DNA of 64,000 bases from Hirsutella rhossiliensis (Eukaryota > Ascomycota > Sordariomycetes > Hypocreales > Ophiocordycipitaceae), in NCBI RefSeq assembly GCF_020360975.1, contig NW_025408667.1, positions 310,001-374,000 of the forward strand, given 5' to 3'. Every line of letters begins with the position of its first letter. Position 1 is the stretch's first letter. A model generated the notes under the pieces. The model was given only the letters and a program-made list of their open reading frames with translations. It had not been told where the DNA came from and did not search any database. A program made the position numbers and the translations under genes. Shown here one piece after another: positions 36,701-49,795 of this stretch.

Positions 36701-39470
36701 AGTAGTTAGCGAAGCTAAGGAAGCTCTATATACCTCGTTATAATATCGGGGTCGATTAGTCGTAAATAGCTTAAATCTTAGCTCGGTCCGCTTATACGCC
36801 TACGCCCGCGATAATAATAAAGCTAAGGTATTTAACGCGCTTAACGCTAAATTCGTATTTATTTAGGTCTAGGTATAAGCCGTGCTTTACTAAGTAGTTT
36901 AGTACCTTTTATACCTTCTATATATAGTCTTTATAGCTCCCGCTTAAATAAATAAGAATATTATCTATATATATAGAAATAAACTTATTAAGGAAACCCT
37001 TAAGTACCTAGTTAATATAACGTTAGAACGTAGCTAGGTCACCTACTAAGCTAAAGGGGGTAACTATCTACTTAAATAAGCTATATCTTATATAGAACGC
37101 TATCTTCTACTCTTTCCTATACGCTATTTATACCTTATAGAACGCTTAAACGATATTAAGCTTTATAAACTACTTTGCCTTTACTAGGTTATAAAGGGTC
37201 TCTCTTATAAGTAAAAGGGGGTACCGGTCTAAGCGTATAATCGCGTTTAACGCTTAATAGTCTATATAGAAGTAAAGTCCCCCCCTTAGCTTTTATATAA
37301 ATAAGACTAGAGCCGCTGCCTTAGAGGAGCTAGCCCTAATAAATCCCTTATTAAAGAGGTCTATAAGGGTCTTTTTTAATACTAATAGTTTCTCTTATAA
37401 TATACTATATAGCGGCCTAAATAGCGAGGGAAGCTCCTTACCGTTATCCTTTATATAGAGCGGTATTAAGTAGTCTACGCCTAGCTTATAGGGGTTTAAC
37501 TTATTAGCCTCGCTCTTTTAAAAGAGCGGTAGTAGGTTATAGAACCGCGGCGGGATAGCTTACTATAGCTCCTCTTTTAATATAGGGCGCTTTAGTTATA
37601 GCGATTTTTTAATATCCGCTAAGCTAACCGCGTAGATCGGCGCTATAGCTATAGCTAGCCCCTTTTACTTATAGATTTACTATATTATACCTATAAATAC
37701 CGAGGCTAAGACCTCTTAGGCGTCTTATAGGTTAGGTAGGGCGTCCGGCGCTCCCTCCTTACTACTATACTAAACCTAAGACTATATAGGGCTAAACTAT
37801 AGCCTCCTTTTATATAGTACTAAATATAACTTTATATATATTAACTATAGCTTCCTAAGAATTAAGGGAAACTTAAGCTAGGGGACTATATATACTACTA
37901 GTAGCTATAGGAGGCTATTAACCTTCGTAGCTACCTAAGCGATACCTTTAATAACCGCGCCCTCTATCGCGGCTAAGGCGCCCCTTATACGCTTAAGGCG
38001 AATATTCTCTATTAGTAAGTATAGCTTAAGGGCTTTCGCTTTATTAATTATAGCGTAATACTAGTAACCCTTATCTATAAGGGCGGAGAGAAAGTAAGTC
38101 TAGTTAATAATAACTAGTATTAAAGTAGGTTCTTCTTTAATACGCCTTACTAGGTCCTCCTTAGCTAGTATTAGCTTACTAGGCTCCGGGGCCTGCTTTT
38201 ATACTAGAGCTAAGCTTTTCCCTTTACTTTATATATAGTAAAGGTTCCCTTATCTCCCTTATTATTAGATTTTAATAAAGCGCGGGTAACCTATATCTTT
38301 ACTAGCCTCCTTACTAAGATATAAGGGTAAGACTTAACTATATACGTGCTTACGCCGTAATATATATAGCGGCCCTTTTTACGTTATTTATTAATTTCCT
38401 TATAAGGTACCTACTTAGCTATCTTACTAGACGACGCCGCTAATAGAGCGGCCGGGGTCTTACTATTACTACGCCCCCTAAGGTATATAGCCGCTATCTA
38501 GACGTCGCCGTCTATATTAACCGCCGACTTAAGAGCGGGCCTAGGCGTAGATAGGTTAAGTAGGGAGGAACGATCTAGCCTATTAGTCCCGCTTAAGGCT
38601 AAGCGCTTATATAGCTTTTAAAAGCACGGCGTTTACTTATATCCCTAGGCTACCTTTATAAAGCGGGCTATATAGCCCTTATAGGTAAAGGGTATTATAA
38701 TAAGGATAAGTAGCTCCTAAAGCGCTAGGGAGATTAAGTTTTATAGCTAGGTAAGCTTAGCGCTATCCTCCTAAGCGGTATTACCCGCCGCCTAAGTTAA
38801 GGTCTCTTTAAATTCTAGTAAGAACTCCTTAAAAGACTGCCCCTCTTACTAAGTAAGGGTCTATAGCCTATCCTATGCCTTCTTTTATTCCTATATATTA
38901 CCGAAGGCGTAGACTAAGTAGTTAAAGAGTACTTTAAGGTCTTTTATCCCCTTAAGACTGCCTTACTCTTAAAAGCTTACTGCTCGCTATATCTAGGGCT
39001 CTAGTAGCGTATAGAGGAGTAAGAACTAAGCTATCTCCTTATAGCTATTAAGGCCTTATTTCTTATTAATATAGTAGTTTACTATTAAGCGGTTAAGGAA
39101 GAAGTAAAAGGTCTTTAGCTTACTATCTTAGGTAAGCTAAGGTAGTAGCTTCCGTTTACTAAGGGCCGCCTCGCGCTCTAACCTCTTTATAATAAAGGGC
39201 GTATTTACTAGAGCTAGCGTTAAGAGGGTATTAAGGATTTAGCGTAAGGTTACTCGTTAGTTTAGGTCTTATAATATCTAGTAGAATAGCTTTATAAATC
39301 GGGCTTATTTATCTTATTACTATTAAGCCTCTTCTTATAAGTATTACTAGTATAGCTCTTTTACTTATTACTATAGCTATTAGTACTAGGCTTCTTCTTA
39401 TAATAGCTATTACTACTACTACTACCTTAGCTAGTATTACTAAGGTTTTAATATCGGGTTTAATATAAGG
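33750..39470 (-). pseudogene. gag-pol of Gypsy G (RIP-inactivated)
   Basis: On the minus strand, 36,985-36,945 encodes the RT catalytic block F-I-Y-I-D-x-I-L-I-Y (second Asp now Asn). The stretch that follows still resembles H-I-x-K-V-x-K-V-L. The region near 34,775-34,740 encodes the integrase block matching L-S-T-A-Y-H-P-Q-T-N. Gag and protease should occupy about 39,450-37,600, but I found no clean zinc knuckle. The order and motifs are Ty3/Gypsy. A solo LTR interrupts the frame at 35,943-36,412. Confidence 0.8.
35943..36412 (-). repeat. Solo LTR related to Gypsy D, inside Gypsy G
   Basis: 470 bp, starting TATAATAACTAG and ending GTCGTAATA. It is flanked by the exact duplication AGTTC (35,938-35,942 and 36,413-36,417). 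Its first ~270 bp match the D LTR closely; the remainder (36,215-36,400) is different and keeps several CpA/TpG. It is therefore a sister subfamily rather than a D copy. Confidence 0.85.
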
Positions 39471-39481
39471 ATAGCTTATAC

Positions 39482-39679
39482 TATTATAAGGTAGGTAGAG
39501 GGTTATACTATAAGTGCCTTTTATTATATTATAATAATAAGCTATATAGGATCTAACTATATACTACGCTTACTATTACTAAATACGCGTTTATATATAT
39601 AGCCTACCCTACCCTATATTACTATTAGCTAAGGTCTAAGCTAATACCTAGACTTATACTAAGGGTAAATACCTTTATA
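39482..39679 (-). repeat. Right (5') LTR of Gypsy G, 198 bp
   Basis: It pairs with 32,326-32,523. It is followed by CTTTA, the right target duplication, and the remainder of the E fragment. Confidence 0.88.
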
Positions 39680-39739
39680 CTTTAAGTAGTAATAGGGTAT
39701 ATATACTAAGATAGAAAGGATATTAAGTTTAATAATAGT
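39680..39739 (+). mobile_element. Small LTR element E, copy 3 (right scrap)
   Basis: About 60 bp continuing the E sequence interrupted at 32,325. It ends where Copia-A sequence begins (about 39,740). Confidence 0.6.
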
Positions 39740-41499
39740 AGATTAAATAAATACTATTAATACTTTTATTAACTACCCTTTTAAAGAAGAAGAAGTTATT
39801 TATATATATCTTCCCCTTAGTTTTTAATAACTAAGAAAGGTTCTATAGCTTAAGAAGGCTTTATATAAACTATATAAATTACTTTTTTTTTAGTAATAGT
39901 ATTTAATAGGTTCCTTTAATAAGGGCTTTTACCTTATATAGGCCTAGACTAAGGTCTAGGCTAAGTCTATATATAGGTAGCCTCCGCTCTTATATAAGCT
40001 AAGCTTATACTTCTCTTTCTTTTCCTTTTTATAGATTATTAACCTTCTTTTAATAGACTATACCTAAGCTTATACCTCTACTTACTTTATAATAGTATAA
40101 TCTACCTTTTATTTTATCCTCTTTATATCCTTATAAATAAAATAGCTATTTTAGCTACCTTTAAAGCTAACGTTTAATTACCTAGTTTAGTTAAACCGCC
40201 CGCGCTAGTATATATATATATAAAATATTAATACTCTTATAGTTATAAAATTAAAGCGAATATAATACTTAATTTAATTAAGTAATTAATAGTCTCTTAT
40301 AATACTAAAGCTCTATATAACTAAGAGCGGTACTACTATACCTTAGTAAGTTCGATAGCTCCTTTATAAAGCTTAAGCTATAGCTACTTTATATAAAAGT
40401 AAAATTCTATATTAATAGCGCTATAATAAGGGATATTTACGCTTAATTTAACTATTTTTATATAAGCTTATTATTATACTTATAAAGGTATCTCTTACTA
40501 TTTATATAAATTAATATAAATAAACTAGCCGACCTCCTTATAAAGCTCTATACTAATTATAGTAAGCTTAATATAGCTAAGTTAGTAAGCTAAGAGCTTA
40601 TAATGCTTTATTAAAAGTAAAGTAAAGTAATTTTAGCTTACTTTATATAGTTTAAAAAAGTACTATATTAAGTAAATATATATAGCTAGCTTAGTATAGT
40701 AAAGTATAATTACTATATTATAAGCCTATATATAAATTAGTATACTTATTTAAGCGAAAGGTCTATACTATTAAATTTATATACTAATCTTATTTATTTT
40801 CGTTATAAGCTTAATAGTAATATGTTTCTTTTTTCGTTTTCTTTTATAGTATAAAAAGAGGATAACGCTAGTAATACTATAGATATCTCTATCTCCGCCT
40901 TAAGGACTAAGGATAGAAAGAGGTAGTAATAAGAGGGTCGCTATATAAGCTATAGTAGTAAATCCTATTAGTTTTTAAAGTACCTATACTAAGAGGTATA
41001 GGTAAATATACTTTAAATAATAAAAGGGTATATATACTAAAATAGAAAAGAGGTTAGGTTTAATAATAGTAACTTTAGTAATAATAATCTTAGTAATACC
41101 TTTATAAGCTTTATTAGCGTTCCTTTATATATAGTAATAGCTACTATAGAAATAGGATATATACTTATAGCGATTAAAAGGGTAGCTAAGATATAAAAAG
41201 GCCGCTAATATAATATAACTATAGTAAAAAAGAGTACTTATATAGCCTTATATAGGAGGGAGTAAAGCCTTATATACTAAAGTACTATCCTTTATATTAT
41301 AGTACTAAGAGCTATAGAAAACTAATATTATATCTTCTTAGCTAACTTTTTAAAACTAAGCTTAAAATATAAAAAATATATACGCTTAGAACTATTATAA
41401 ATAGCGTATTATGCCCCCTTAAGTATAGCCTTATATAGCTATTAGCGGGTATATAATATACTACTAAAGATTATAAATTAAGCGAGGTTTTTCTTTATA

Positions 41500-43400
41500 T
41501 AAGTAAAAAACTCTCTTTTACTCTTACTAACTAAGGGTATATATCCCTTACTAATAAGACCTAGCTTAGACCTAACTTAGGACCTTAGCCTAGACCTAAG
41601 GAGGGCCCCTTTAACTAACCCCTTAATTTAAGGGTTAAAATAAGTACCTTAAAGGCTAGGGCCCGCTTAAAAGAAGCTCTAGAAGGCTAATACTTTTTAA
41701 GGACCTTAGAAGAAAGGCCTAGGACCTAAGACTAGGACCTAAAGGATATTAAGATAAAAGATAATACCTAGCTTATACTAAAGACTAGCCTCTTTAGGCC
41801 TAGGTTAGCCCTGCCTTAAGCTAGCTACTTTTAGCTTAATTAGCCCTTAAAGTAAGTAAAAGGGTAAAAGAAAGCTACCTTTAGTAGCCCTATTAGCCCT
41901 ATACCTATCTAACCTATATTTTAATACTTATAATAAACCTAGCCCTAGCCTTAGTACTTCTTCCTTAGGGACTAGGCCTAAGGCTTCCTTTAGTAAGCCC
42001 TCTAGGCACTTAAGGAAGCCTAAAAAATCGAACCCGTTTATTAGACCTTTATAAAAGGGCTTAAGAAGGCAGCTATAAGGACCCTAGACCGCTAACATCC
42101 CCTATAATAGCCCTTATACTAGCCTAAGGCCGCTTAGTAGGCTAAGGCTACCTAAGGAAACCTTAAAGCGAGCTCGTAAGCTAATATTACTATAAAAAAA
42201 GCGCCTAAGGCCCTAGCTAAGGCCCCGGCTAAGGCTCTAGTAAAAGCCTTAGCTAAGGCCCTAACTAAGGCCCTAGCTAAGAGGAATATAAAAGAAGACT
42301 TCTAACTTATTTTAAAGCTAAAAAAGAAATCGCTAACGCTAACTATTAACCTTATTACTCTTTATAACGAGCTTAATAAAGCTATAAGAGAACTAGCTAT
42401 ATTAGCTTTATTAACTTTAAATAATAGTAATATAGTTATAATAATAAAGGCCCTATATATAGTAAAGAAGCTTTTAAAGTAGTAGAAGAAGTAGTCCCTA
42501 TACCTTAAGGAGCTACCTATTAAATCGGCTAACCTTCTTACTAGCTAAACTAAGATAGTAGCTTAAAGAGTCCCTAAGCTTTTAGAGACCCCTATCCTTA
42601 ATATCTTTACTATAGAAGCTAAAACCTTTAGTAGGATTAATATCCTAGGGTAGCTTAGGTAGCTAAGCACCTTAGACTTAATATAAAAGGTAGGATATAT
42701 TATCTTTATAGTCCCTTTAAAAGCTATAGGTGCTAAATACTAGAAAAAAAGCCTTTATATAATAAGTTTATAGATTTAAGTTAAGGCCTATAAGGAATAT
42801 ACTATATATATAGTACTATAGGTACCTTTCCTTTAGCTATAACTATTAGACCTATTAGTAGCTTATTAGGTATACTTTATACTTAGAGAAGTACTTAACT
42901 AAGGACTATAACTACCTTAGCTATAAGGCTAGCTAAAGCTACTCTTACTTTAAGGTTTAATACTATAACTATAAAGGAGAGTACTTTATAACTAATAAGG
43001 TATAATATAAAGTCTATAAAGGAATAACTAATACTTAATAGCCTTAGCCCCCTTATACTTATAGGGCCCTTAAGGCCCCTTAGGCCCCCTAAGCTTAATT
43101 ATACCCTTATTAGTATTATATAGTATAATACTAATAGGTAGGAAATAGTAAACCTATTAATCCTAAAGTAAGCCCTAAAAATAAAAGCGGACCTTATTTT
43201 ATTATAAGAGCCCTACCTTTATAAGATCGATAATAGCTATATCCTTATATAGTATCTAGCCTATAACGCTATAACTCCTATCTCCTTTACTAACTTTCCT
43301 AAACTTACTAAGAGGCTTAGGGTTATAGCTTATAAGAGGAAGGAAGCTTAAATAAAAGCTAGCCTTAGCTTTAACCTCTTTTATTACCTTAATATATAAG
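41500..43400 (+). pseudogene. LINE ORF1 (gag-like), degenerate
   Basis: This is the region 5' of ORF2 in the LINE. It is rich in KALA-like repeats (alternating Lys/Ala/Leu codons near 42,190-42,285). Around 42,890-42,990 closely spaced codons could be former Cys/His in CCHC arrangement, in the place where Tad1-like ORF1 proteins carry zinc knuckles. The knuckle reading depends on reversing RIP at most key codons, so it is weak. No start codon or open frame remains. Confidence 0.45.
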
Positions 43401-43550
43401 CTATAAAGGTAAAAGGCATTAAACCGTTTACTCTTATTAACTTATATAATAAAAAAGAAGTTAAAGGGGCCTTAGCTAGCTAAGGCTAGTAAGGGCCCCT
43501 TATAATAAAAAGGCTACTACTAATAGCCTAACTCCTATAATAGCCCTTCT

Positions 43551-45423
43551 TATTATAAAGTAAGTAGAGGTATAGGCTTAAGTATAGTCTGTTTAAAGAA
43601 GGTTAATAATTTATAAGGGGAAAAAAAAAGAAAAGTATAAGCCTAGCCTATATAAGCGTAGAGGTTATATATATATAGACTTAGCCTAGACCTTAGTCTA
43701 GGCCTATATAAGGGAAAAGCCTTTATATTATACCCTTACTTAGCTTTTAAAGAGGCGCGCCTTTAAATAATACCTAATACCGCGCTTAAGGGGACGGAAC
43801 CTTTACGCGGACTATATATACCTAGTCGCGGAAAAAATATTAGTAAATAATATATAATACTATCTTAAGCAAGCTTCTTAAATAAACTATATTATTAGTA
43901 AGGGCTATACTTTAGGAGTTAGGCTTTAATACTTATAGCTAGGGAGTAAAGGTATATAAAACGGCGTATAGCTAGCTTTAGTAAACCTATAGTATCCCGC
44001 CCCCTTTATTTCGGCGCACGGTAGTAGCTCCTAGTACTATAATATAAGGGACGGTACTTTAATATATAAGGCTCTGCTCCCTCTTATATAGGGCTATATA
44101 GGCACTCCCTTTTACTATAGTTATATTATATTAACGGCCTTACTATATCTTAGCTGCCTTTTTAGTCGCTATAAGTATACGTCCCGTTTATATAGTAGCT
44201 ACTACTATATATAAGGGAACGCCGACGAAGCTTATAAAGGTATTACTAAGATTACTTATTACTAAAGTCTCTATCGTTAAACCTAACCTCCTTTTTATCC
44301 TAGCGCGTATACCCCTTTACTACTTAGAGTATATTTACCTACGCCTCCTAGCGCGGGCACTTTAAAAACTAATAGGATTTACTACCGTAGCTTATATAGC
44401 GACCCTCTTATCGCTACCTCTTTTTATCCTTAGTCCTTAAGGCAGAGATAAAGATATCTATAGTATTACTAGCGTTATTATCTTCTTATACTTCAAAAGA
44501 AAACGAAAAAAGAAACTTTTTACTATTAAGCTTATAAAGAAAGTAAACGAGATCGGTATATATATCTAGTAATATAAACCTTTTACTTAAATAGGTACGC
44601 CAATTTATATTTAAGCTTATAATAAGGTAATTATACTTTACCGCGTTAAGCTAGCTATATATATCTACTTAATAAAGTACCTCTTTAAACTATATAAGGT
44701 AGGCTAGAATAGCTTTACTTTACTTTTAATAAAGCGTTATAAGCTCCTAGCCTACTAACGTAGCTATATTAGGTTTACTATAATTAGTATAGAGCTTTAT
44801 AAGGAGGTCGGCTAGCCTATTTATACTAGTACGCGTAAATAGTAAGAGATACCTTTATAAGTATAGGGATAGGCTCGCGTAAAGATAGTCGAATTAAGCG
44901 CGGATATCCCTTATTATAGCGCTATTAGTATAGAGCTTTACTTTTATATAAAGTAGTTATAGCTTAAGCTCTATAAAGGAGCTATTAAACTTACTAAGGT
45001 ATAGTAGTACTACTCTTAGTTATATAGAGCCCTATTATTATAAGAGGCTCTTAATTACTTAAGCGAACTAAGTATTACGTTTATATTAATTTTATAACTA
45101 TAAGAGTATAAGTATTTAATATATATATATACTAGCGTAGGTAGTTTAACTAAACTAAGTAATTAAATATTAGCTTTAAAAGCAGCTAAAAATAGCTATT
45201 TTATATATAGGGATATAAAGAGGGTAAAATAAAAGGTAGATTATACTATTATAAAGTAAGTAGAGGTATAAGCTTAAGTATAGTTTATTTAAAGAAAGTT
45301 AATAATCTATAAGGGGGAAAAGGAAGAGAAGTATAGGCCTAGCTTATATAGGTATAGCGGCTGCTTATATATAAACTTAGTTTAGACCTTAGTTTAGGCC
45401 TATATAAGGTAAAAGCCCTTATA
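43551..45423 (-). mobile_element. Intact small LTR element E' (1,873 bp) inside the LINE
   Basis: It has two 177-bp LTRs (43,551-43,727 and 45,247-45,423) and an exact 5-bp duplication CTTCT (43,546-43,550 and 45,424-45,428). It is inverted relative to the outer E copy. This is the only structurally complete E in the window and sets its true length. The internal 1.5 kb contains no gag, RT or integrase signature that I can recognise, so it is non-autonomous; the mobilising partner is unknown. Confidence 0.88.
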
Positions 45424-45479
45424 CTTCTTATTAGTAAGGGACTTTAACTTATACTACTTTTATTAAAACCCTTTTATAA

Positions 45480-48400
45480 AACCCTTTAAGGCCTATAAGG
45501 TAAAGGCCTTTATTAGCTAGCTCGACCGCTATAAGGCTTCCTTATTAATAGACTTTAAAGTAGCTATAGAAGGTATTTATTAAAGGAAAAGCTTAAAAGG
45601 GGCCTTAGTTATAGACCTTACTTTTTATAGCCCTTTTAAATAGCTAACCTAAGCTAACTTCTGCTTTCTAGAGGCTATAGGCTTAGATTATAAGCTTATA
45701 GCCTTTAAAGCTAGCTTAAGGGGCCTTAATAGGCCCTTACTAGCTAGGCTTACTACTTATAATTATAGGAAAGTAAACTGAAAGGTATTTTTAAAATACT
45801 AAGCTAAGAAGGAATAGGACCTCTTTATAGCTATAAAGAGGGCTATAAAAAGATATAACTTAAAAGGGATAGCTTCTATTTTAATAAGAACCCTTATAAG
45901 GGCCTTAAATATAGCGATACTAAAAAAGAGGCCTTATAAGGGATCTAAGCCCTAGTAAACCGACGAGCTAACCTACTTTTAAAAAGCCCTAAGCTTAGCC
46001 TAATAGGCCTATAGGCTAGCCTAAGATAAGGAGAGCTAAAAGAGCTTTATAAAGGCTTAAAATAGCTTTAAGTATACTATTAAAGCTATTAAAAAGTAAT
46101 ACTAAGAGAGTTTCTTAATAAAAGTAATAAGAAAGAACGTTTTTATAGCCTTTTCCTATATTAAGGCTAAAGCTAACCCTACCCTTCTTAGTATTTTATA
46201 TATAAAAGAGGGGATAAAAGTAAAAGCTAATACCTTTATAAAAAAATATAAGCCCTTCTTAATAACCCTTTTTTTAACCTTAGACCCTAGCCTTAACCCC
46301 CCTCTTAGCCCCCCTTAAAGGCTAGAAAAAGAAGAGCCTTTAGGCTATATAAGTAGTAAGGGCATAGTTAAGTAGGACTAGCTAAAGCTAAAGGACCCTA
46401 AGATTAAGAGGGCTATTTATAGCTCTTTTAATAAGAAAGCCCTTAGCCTAGACTCCCTTAGCTTCCTCCTTATTTAATATATATATAAGGCTATCCCTAT
46501 AGTCTTTAATAAGGCCTATAAAGCTTTATTTAACTAAGGATACTACTTTAAAGTATAAAAGGAAGCTATAGGAATTATACTTCCTAGGTAAAATAAGCTA
46601 GACTATACTATCCCTAAGACTTATATAGTTATAAGTCTACTTAGCTACTTAAGAAAGGTCCTTAAAAAGCTATATACTACTAAGCTAAGCTATTTAGCTA
46701 ATATAGCTAGGCTTCTAAACCTTATATAGCTAAGGTAACGAAAATAGTAGTTAACTATAAATATAGCCTTCCTCCTTCTATACTATATCTAAAAGAAGCG
46801 GTAGTCTAATAAGAAGGCTATTACTAATACCCTCTTATTAAATATAAAGGGCGCCTTTAATTTCGTATTAAAGGAATAGCTTATAAGGGTCTTAAGGGAC
46901 TTAAACCTCCTTAAGGCCCTTATAGGCTAGGTAGACTACTTCCTTACTAAAATAAAGATCTAGCTAGCCTTTAAGAGGTAAGGCTAGCCCCTTATAGACC
47001 TAGTAATAAGGGTGCTTTAAAGGTCCCTTATTAGCCTTATTTTATTCTTTTTATATATAAGGGGGATACTAAAGGCTAAGGGATACTAGCTATCTTATAT
47101 AGATAACTTTAGTATTTCTATAACGTCGACCTTAGCTAAGAAGAATATTTAGTAGCTAAAAGTAATAGCTACTAACTTATTCGAATAAGCTAAAGACTAA
47201 GGGGTCTACTTTAACCCCTTAAAGATAGAACTTATTTACTTTAGTAAGTAATAGCAGCTTATTTTAAAGGGTATAATAGTAAGAGGCTTATTTTTAAAGG
47301 TAAAGCCCTTAGTATAGTAGCTAGGGGTCTTCTTTAAATCTAAGCTCCTATTTAATTAATATATTAAGATAAAGGTAGCCTTTATATAAGCTATATTTAA
47401 AGGACTATCTTACCTAACCTTTATATAAAAAGGCCTATTATATAGAGCCTTTAAATAGCTCTACTAAGCTTATATAACCTCTATAATAGACTATAGGGCC
47501 TAGCCTTAGTATAGGGGGCCTAAGACCCCTAAGAGCCTTATAAAGCCTTTTTAAAGGCTTTAAAACTAAGCTCTTTTAAAGGTCTTAAGAGCCTTTAAAG
47601 GATCCCTTATTAAGGCTTTAAAAGCTAAAGTAGCCCTACTACTACTAAAGGTATAATTTAAAAGGGCATGCCTCTCTTATACCTTTTAGACCCTATACTT
47701 CTTACCTAGTTACTTTATAAGGTAGGCTTATAACCTAGCTATATAAGATAACCTTACTAACTTAAGCTTTAACTTAAGGGCCTTAAGCTATATTAGGCTA
47801 TATATATAGCTCTTCCGCCTCCTTAAAGGCTTAGTAGCTCTTATAGGACCTAATTATAACTTAGAAAGAAGGAAAGCTAGCTAGGAGCCCTTATAGGCCT
47901 TAGAGCCTAAGTCTTTTATTATAATAATAAAGGCCCTTAAGCCCTTAGGTAAGAAGTAGTACTAATACTTCTTAGCTAGCCTAGCTAGCCTAGAAGACTT
48001 TAGGTTATAGCCCTTAGCTTTCTATACTACTAGCTTTAAAGGGTGCTTTAATAGGTCCCTTATAAAAACTAACGCTTACTCCTTCTATAAAATAAGCTTA
48101 GAAAATATACCTATTAAAGCGTACTATAAGAACTTAGGGCCCTTAATTAAAGTAGCTAACGTAGAGCTATTCGCGATACTAAGGGTCTTAAAGGACCTAG
48201 CTAAGAGGCCTCGGCCCTTAAGGCTTAGCCCCCTTAACCCCTTTATAGATATCTATATCTTTATAAATAGCTAAGCCGCTATAAGGAAGGTTATAGGTTT
48301 ATTAGACCTAGCTATATATATTAAAAGGCTCCTATTTAGCTTAGAAGCCTTTTATAGCGTATAGCTATACTAGTGCCCTAGCTACGTAGGGATCTTTAGT

Positions 48401-48960
48401 AATAAGCTAGCTAACTAGCTAGCTAAAAGAGGCTTAAGGGCCCCTACTTAAGGGACCCCCTTAATCTCTATTAGCTACTTATAAAAAAAGGTTTAGTAAG
48501 CTACTAAGGACTATTAAAAGGGACTTTAAGCTACCGAGGTAGCTAAAGGCCTTAGGGCTAAGGGCCTAGGTAAGTACTATATATTTATTTAAAAGACCCC
48601 CTGCCTAGCCCTTAGCTAGGAAAAGGACCTTATAGGGAGGCCTAGGCCGACCTTCTTAGCCTTTTACTAGCTCCTTTTTAAGGCCGGCTTCTTATTTTCC
48701 TTCTTAAAATAGACTAATAAGGTAGACCGAGATAACTACTACTACGGCTAAGGAAGGTATATAGCTAGGCACCTTATCCTAAGGTGCCCGAATTATAGGA
48801 GGGAAAGAGAGGTCCCTTACTAGACCTCTAAGAGATAAAAGGGGGCCCTTAGCCTACTTATTCTCTATAGCTCTAAGGAAGGAAGGGAAGCCCTTTTAAC
48901 CTTCTTAGCTAAAATAGAGATAGGGATAGCTAAGTAGCTTAAAAAGGAGTAACCTAGGGG
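45480..48960 (+). pseudogene. LINE ORF2: endonuclease, RT, RNase H, zinc finger
   Basis: Reading through RIP stops, the RT block G-V-L-x-x-S-x-I-S-x-I-L-F lies near 47,010-47,060. The catalytic Y-I-D-x-F-S-I block is near 47,096-47,116. An RNase H domain with D-S-Q-A-A-I and, later, C-P-S-x-V-G-I-x-G-N-E-L-A-x-x-L-A is at about 48,240-48,430. A C-terminal block with G-x-G-x-x-x-A-R-H-L-I-L-R-C-P (48,731-48,800) matches the terminal CCHC of Tad1-type ORF2. The endonuclease should occupy 45,480-46,300, but I could not name catalytic residues there. Domain order and the RNase H support the Tad1 clade. Confidence 0.8.
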
Positions 48961-49795
48961 CCTTAGGGCCCTTAAGGGGGGAAATTACCGCGCTAAAGGA
49001 ACTAAACTAACCTTTCTTTTATTATTACCTTTATAGCTACCTTTTCCTTAATTAATTATAAGCCCCTATACTCTATAGCTAGCTAGGACTACTAATAAAG
49101 GCCTAGGCCCTTACTAGCCTCGCTATAGCCTTAAAGGCTATATATAAGTAATAATATAAAAAAAGAGTATTAGGAGCTACTACTATATACTAATATAAAG
49201 AGGGTAGGATATTATAAGCTTACTAAAGCTAGCTATACGCTATTTTATATACCTTTACTCTTTAATTATAAGTACTAAAGTCTAACTTTCAAGGTATAGC
49301 CCTTATTAATAATATAGTTTATCTAAGAAGCTTGCTTAGGAGGGTATTATATATTATTTACTAACGTTTTTTCTATAACTAAGCGTATATAGTCTATATA
49401 AAGGTTTCGTCCTTTTAAGCGCGGTATTAAGTATTATTTAAAGTCGCGCCTCTTTAAAAGCTAGGTAAGGGTATAGTATAAGGGCTTTTACCCTATATAG
49501 GCCTAGACTAAGGTCTAAGCTAAATCTATATATAAGCGGCCTCCTCGCTTATATAAGCTAAGCCCGTACTTATTTTACTTTTCCCCTTTATAGATTATTA
49601 ACCTTATTTTAATAGACTATACCTAAGCTTATGCCTCTACCTACTCTATAATACCCTTAAAGCCCTAGGCTTTAAGAAAGTCCCTTAAGAACTATATATA
49701 ATATAAAAGGGTGAAATTACTATCTTTTTCTATATTAATGATATTATCTAGGCCTACTTAAAAGAGGAAGAAGTAACTACTAAGGAGGCTATAAA

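Larger units (their letters stand above)
32326..39679 (-). mobile_element. Complete Gypsy retrotransposon G
   Basis: It has 198-bp LTRs at 32,326-32,523 and 39,482-39,679, starting TATTATAAGG (former TGTTATAAGG) and ending ACCTTTATA. It is flanked by CTCTA/CTTTA. On the minus strand, the sequence just inside the right LTR begins TAG (former TGG), as expected for a tRNA 3'-end primer binding site. Pol motifs run right to left. Between integrase and the left LTR lies an opposite-strand coding region. A 470-bp solo LTR interrupts the RT/RNase H part at 35,943. GC-rich low-complexity runs (GCC repeats at 33,430-33,560, AAT runs at 32,983-33,015) belong to the opposite-strand ORF. Confidence 0.85.
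41316..49165 (+). mobile_element. Near full-length Tad1-like LINE, split by E'
   Basis: It is flanked by a 15-bp duplication, AGTACTAAGAGCTAT (41,301-41,315) and AGTATTAGGAGCTAC (49,166-49,180), differing only at C/T-G/A positions. The right end is A-rich (TATAAAAAAAG), as expected for target-primed reverse transcription. Without the nested element it is about 6.0 kb. ORF1 occupies about 41,500-43,400 and ORF2 about 45,480-48,960. Its 5' end matches the unmutated stretch at 51,430-51,620 (opposite strand). This is the best copy of the family in the window; all frames are RIPed. Confidence 0.85.
39918..49653 (+). mobile_element. Small LTR element E, outer copy, split by LINE
   Basis: The LTRs are at 39,918-40,095 and 49,477-49,653 (178 and 177 bp). 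The internal region 40,096-41,315 resumes at 49,166. With the LINE removed the length is about 1.87 kb, like the inner copy. An A/G-rich run just before the right LTR (about 49,464-49,476) may be the polypurine tract, supporting plus orientation. No coding motif was recognised. Confidence 0.8.

Noticed and set aside
42190..42285. Tandem repeat of about 12-18 bp (GCCCTAGCTAAG-like)
   Set aside because: It is explained as the Lys/Ala/Leu-rich coding repeat of LINE ORF1, not a separate satellite.
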